DNA of 64,000 bases from JAJPHI01 sp035541875 (GTDB lineage Bacteria; Desulfobacterota; Binatia; Binatales; Binataceae). This document shows positions 60,967-64,000 of this stretch, one piece after another (within the stretch, counting starts at the first letter, position 1; every line of letters begins with the position of its first letter). The translations under genes and the position numbers were made by a program. The notes under the pieces were generated by a model, which was not told where the DNA came from, made no database searches, and saw only the letters and a list, made by a program, of their open reading frames with translations. The DNA lies in NCBI GenBank assembly GCA_035541875.1, contig DATKML010000009.1, positions 1 through 64,000 of the forward strand. The letters run 5' to 3'.

Positions 60967-61359
60967 ATGGAGGCTCCGCCAGGGCTGAAGTACTCGAAAG
61001 AACACGAGTGGGTTTCGATGGAAGACGAAGTGGCGACGGTCGGTATCACTGACCATGCCCAGGAGCAGTTGGGCGAGATTGTCTTCATCGAGTTGCCTGC
61101 CGTTGGCGATAAAGTCAGCAAGGACGATCCTTTTGGGGTGATTGAATCGGTTAAGGCGGTCTCCGATATCTACGCGCCGGTCAGTGGAACGGTGGTCGCG
61201 ATTAACGAAGATCTCCCTGAAAGTCCTGAGACGGTTAACGAGGATCCGTACGGCGATGGCTGGTTGATCAAAATCAAAGTCAGCGACGAATCGGATTTCG
61301 ACGACTTGATGGACAGCGCTGAATACGAGGAGATGGTCGCCGAAGAAAAGAACGCCTAG
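60967..61359 (+). CDS. gcvH: Glycine cleavage system H protein
   Basis: The lipoyl carrier of glycine cleavage. The 130-residue product has LKYSKEHEWVSMEDEVATVG at the N-terminus and the lipoyl-lysine site GVIESVKAVSDIYAPVSGTV (Lys about 62). The gcvT and gcvP genes are not in the window. GGGGAG precedes the ATG. No glycine riboswitch is evident in the 181-base leader. Confidence 0.96.
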   Translation: MEAPPGLKYSKEHEWVSMEDEVATVGITDHAQEQLGEIVFIELPAVGDKVSKDDPFGVIESVKAVSDIYAPVSGTVVAINEDLPESPETVNEDPYGDGWLIKIKVSDESDFDDLMDSAEYEEMVAEEKNA

Positions 61360-61371
61360 GTTTCAACGCGG

Positions 61372-62688
61372 TCACGAATTCGACCCAGCGGCCGGTAACG
61401 CTGCGATCTCTGCCCGCGTGATCTCGAGCGCGAAATGATTTGCGCCCGCTGCCGGTTGCGTAAAGACGATCACGAAGGGGCAGCTTCCAGACGCATCGAC
61501 CTTGAAGGCCGCTGCAGGAGGCAGGCTCTGGAAGAAGTCGATCTCGTGCGGCGTCATCTCCGCCACCGTTCGGGTGGCTAGGCTGTTACCGCAATAGACC
61601 TCTCGTCGAGCCATCGGTTTGCCGGGCGCGACTTCGAGAGCGGCTGCGATACCTATCGTATGGAGTGGGCCAGCCGTTACATTTTCGGCCTGACCCTCGA
61701 TTACCAGCAGCGATCGACCATCTTTGCCCCGTTCGTGCTTTGAATGAACGTCGTGGAGCACAACCATACGGGCCGGCGTGATGGGTGAGCCGAAGCGATC
61801 GCCGACAATCGGCAAGCCGTTCAGAAGACTGCGCGCCGCTGCCGGCGCAGTGTGGATCGATACGGTTGTCCCGACAAAGCCGATAAGCACGAGCAGGAGT
61901 AATCCAAGGAAAAAGCGCGCCGAGTGAGAAACTCCCGCGTTGTAGACGGGTGCGTCTGCGTCATCGACGAATTCGTCGCGATTGGTTCGCCGCTTGGGCG
62001 GAACACGTGGGGTTCGCGGCCGGTTGATGGGCGCGCGCACCGGCTGATCGTCGAGTTCGAAGCCGGGGTTATCCGCCTCGAACTCCTCAGCCTTCGTGTC
62101 GGTACCGACCGTCCACTGAGTGGCTGGGCGAGCGATGCTTGCTTCCTTGCGCTTGGCCTCAGCCATCGCGGCAGCCGAATCATCCTCAAGGGCGTCATCT
62201 TCGTTGCTGAAATCGAACGCCAGATTCTCACCCTCAGTGGCCTCGGATGGCTTGGGCAGAGGCCGAGAGAGCAACTCAGCGGTACTGATCTTGGGCTTGG
62301 CAGTCTTGGGTTCTGCGGGCGCCGGGCGTAGCCGTTCGGGCATCGTGCGCGGCGTCGGAGGAGGAGTCGGTTCAGGTGGAGCCTCGGCGATATCTACGGC
62401 TGGCTCGGGTTCCTCCACCTGCGATGGAGGTGGCTCGCTCGCTGAAGTTTCGACCTTGGGTTCTTCTTTTGGCTCAGGCGGGGGTGCTTGCTCTTCTGGT
62501 GTTATGCGAGTCCGCGATGCGGGAGCAGCTTTGGCCTTTGGCGGTGAGGCAGTATGATCGCGGCGGGGCTCAATCGTAAACACATGACCGCATCGCGAGC
62601 ACTTGAAGGTCGGTGTCCCTTCTGGCAAAACCCGCTCGTCGACACGATAACGGGTATGACAACTGCTACACTGAACCTCAACCATCAT
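61372..62688 (-). CDS. MJ0042/DUF3426 zinc-finger protein with a membrane anchor
   Basis: A 438-residue protein: MMVEVQCSSCHTRYRVDERV with CxxC...FKCSRCGHVF (MJ0042 zinc ribbon) at the N-terminus, a long Pro/Glu-rich linker (about 40-260), one membrane helix (FFLGLLLLVLIGFVGTTVSI, about 260) and a C-terminal DUF3426 domain that starts near residue 297 and is probably periplasmic. The ATG at 62688 follows GAGGAGGAG. Function unknown; such proteins are common in delta/betaproteobacteria. Confidence 0.8.
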   Translation of the reverse strand: MMVEVQCSSCHTRYRVDERVLPEGTPTFKCSRCGHVFTIEPRRDHTASPPKAKAAPASRTRITPEEQAPPPEPKEEPKVETSASEPPPSQVEEPEPAVDIAEAPPEPTPPPTPRTMPERLRPAPAEPKTAKPKISTAELLSRPLPKPSEATEGENLAFDFSNEDDALEDDSAAAMAEAKRKEASIARPATQWTVGTDTKAEEFEADNPGFELDDQPVRAPINRPRTPRVPPKRRTNRDEFVDDADAPVYNAGVSHSARFFLGLLLLVLIGFVGTTVSIHTAPAAARSLLNGLPIVGDRFGSPITPARMVVLHDVHSKHERGKDGRSLLVIEGQAENVTAGPLHTIGIAAALEVAPGKPMARREVYCGNSLATRTVAEMTPHEIDFFQSLPPAAAFKVDASGSCPFVIVFTQPAAGANHFALEITRAEIAALPAAGSNS

Positions 62689-62772
62689 ACTCCTCCTCAA
62701 CCCCAGAGATCGTAGCAAATCGATGAAACCTGTTCACCGCGACCGCCTGGAAAACTCTGCGGGCTGACGCTC

Positions 62773-63894
62773 ATGCGTATTGGCCTGATCTCCCGACGTT
62801 TCGACCCCGATGGCGGCGGCACCGAGCGCGATCTGATCATCACCGCACGCATCCTCGCGGATGCCGGTCACCACGTTCGGTTTTTTGCGGGCGAGATTCG
62901 TGGAGAGCGCTGCGAGGACCTCGAAGTAACGCAGGTAAAGACCGGCGGGATAGGGCGCGCGATGCGCCTGCGGAGCTTCGCGAACAATGCCGCGATATCT
63001 GCGCGGCAGGCCGGGATGGATCTCGTGTTTAGTTTCGGGCGGATTCTCGATGCGGACATTTTGCGATCCGGCGGGAGCGCTCATTCAAGCTACATAGCTG
63101 CTGCTCGTCAGTGGCAAAGTCGGTCTGCGGCGCTGGCGATGGCGCTCAGCCCGTACCATCGGATGCAAGTGATGATCGAGCGTCGCGGCTTTGCCTCGGC
63201 ACGCTTAAAGCGGTCGATCGCCGTATCGGAGCTGGTTCGTGCGGATCTCGTAAAAAGCTTTGCGCTCGATCCTGCAACTGTCGTGACGCTTTACAACGGT
63301 GTGGATCTCGATCGTTTCCGGCCGGATGCGAGTGGCGCGTTACGCGAACAGGTCCGTCGCGAACTTCATCTGTCGGAGGCTGCAGCGCTGGTTGCGTTTG
63401 TCGGCAACGGCTTTGCTCGCAAAGGTTTGGGCTTTTTGATCGAAGGGTGGCGGGAAGTTACGCCTGCGGCTCATCTGGTGGTTGCGGGCTCGGATCGCGC
63501 TCTGCCGCATTACCGGCGACTCGCGCATCGGAGCAGTGTCGCGGATCGAGTCCACTTTCTCGGCCCGCAACCGCATATCGAGCGGCTTTTTGCTGCCGTC
63601 GATGCGTTCGCGTTGCCGTCGCTCTTTGAGCCTTTCGGCAATGTCGTGATGGAAGCGATGGCGGCAGGCTTACCTGCGCTATGCACGAAGGCTTGTGGAG
63701 CTGCCGAGGCTTTCGATCCATCGATGCGCGAGCTGATTGTTAGTGATCCAACGGACGTCGCTTCGTTGAGTCGTGGGGTTAACGAGCTCCTGCGCGTGCG
63801 CGGCGATCTACGAGGAATCGCACGGCAGACCGCTGAACGCTTCACCTGGGACGCGTACGGCGCGAATCTGCTGAAGCTTATTGCGGACTTGTAG
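62773..63894 (+). CDS. Glycosyltransferase family 4 (WaaG-like)
   Basis: A 373-residue GT-B glycosyltransferase. It starts MRIGLISRRFDPDGGGTERD, has the N-domain SFGRILDADILRSGGSAHSS, and the GT4 signature FALPSLFEPFGNVVMEAMAA (about 278) with the E-x7-E motif. It resembles LPS core glucosyltransferases. It overlaps the stop of the next, opposite-strand gene by 17 bases. Confidence 0.92.
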   Translation: MRIGLISRRFDPDGGGTERDLIITARILADAGHHVRFFAGEIRGERCEDLEVTQVKTGGIGRAMRLRSFANNAAISARQAGMDLVFSFGRILDADILRSGGSAHSSYIAAARQWQSRSAALAMALSPYHRMQVMIERRGFASARLKRSIAVSELVRADLVKSFALDPATVVTLYNGVDLDRFRPDASGALREQVRRELHLSEAAALVAFVGNGFARKGLGFLIEGWREVTPAAHLVVAGSDRALPHYRRLAHRSSVADRVHFLGPQPHIERLFAAVDAFALPSLFEPFGNVVMEAMAAGLPALCTKACGAAEAFDPSMRELIVSDPTDVASLSRGVNELLRVRGDLRGIARQTAERFTWDAYGANLLKLIADL

Positions 63895-64000
63895 GGCCGG
63901 GATTCCGCAGGCCGTCGATAATCCCCTGCGCGACCGCGTGCCGGCGTTCTTCGCGAGCGATCCGGGCGACCGGCGCGTGCATCAAGCGAGCAATCTTGAG
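63878..64000 (-). CDS. Partial gene at window edge (C-terminus)
   Basis: The last 40 codons of a minus-strand gene that continues beyond the window: ...KIARLMHAPVARIAREERRH then AVAQGIIDGLRNPGPTSPQ and stop at 63878-63880. It is convergent with the glycosyltransferase gene and overlaps its end by 17 bases. The piece is too short to name. Confidence 0.6.
   Translation of the reverse strand, partial: LKIARLMHAPVARIAREERRHAVAQGIIDGLRNPGPTSPQ

Overview
The window is about 58-60% GC by eye. It comes from a Gram-negative bacterium: it has a type II secretion operon, many lipobox lipoproteins, MlaC, a periplasmic cytochrome c network and GTG/TTG starts. The mix of a bd-family oxidase with a cytochrome c tail, a dimethylformamidase-like enzyme, thiolase/DUF35 pairs and acyl-CoA genes resembles deltaproteobacteria-like lineages such as Binatota. 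That placement is inference from gene content, not from a marker gene.

Left part (1-14,760) is accessory DNA. A decayed IS3-family element (259-about 1,490) is followed by a respiratory island: sco1-like lipoprotein, monoheme cytochrome c, copD, copC, ccmF, a diheme c4-like cytochrome, a CydA'-like subunit, a CydA-like subunit with a C-terminal cytochrome c domain, and a second monoheme cytochrome c. A decayed IS630-type element sits four bases in front of the sco1 start. A shared 18-bp motif lies at matching distances upstream of copC, cydA and two other units. The island ends in a decayed excisionase-like HTH gene and a decayed tyrosine integrase that runs into tRNA-Gly(CCC).

Middle part (14,720-21,783) is a 7-kb element bounded by a perfect 43-bp direct repeat made from the 5' half of that tRNA. 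It carries a phage small terminase, a large terminase split into overlapping ATPase and nuclease genes, a Flp-type pilin, and many tiny overlapping genes. I see no capsid, portal, tail or integrase inside it, so it looks like a phage satellite or a packaging remnant.

Right part (21,784-64,000) looks like core chromosome: an MBL hydrolase and mlaC; the type II secretion genes gspE to gspN without gspC/gspD; enoyl-CoA hydratase; hisG and hisI; a run of lipoproteins; SDR, GST and VanZ proteins; zwf; two thiolases, one with its DUF35 partner; an SMR-like protein; a dimethylformamidase-like operon; a thioredoxin-like gene interrupted by two in-frame TGA codons; a sirtuin; an ArnT-like transferase; hisS and aspS; alanine dehydrogenase; gcvH; and a glycosyltransferase.

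The most noteworthy points are the bd-family/cytochrome c island with its shared upstream motif, the tRNA-bounded terminase-plus-pilin element, the dimethylformamidase-like operon, and the gene with two TGA codons where tryptophan is expected.
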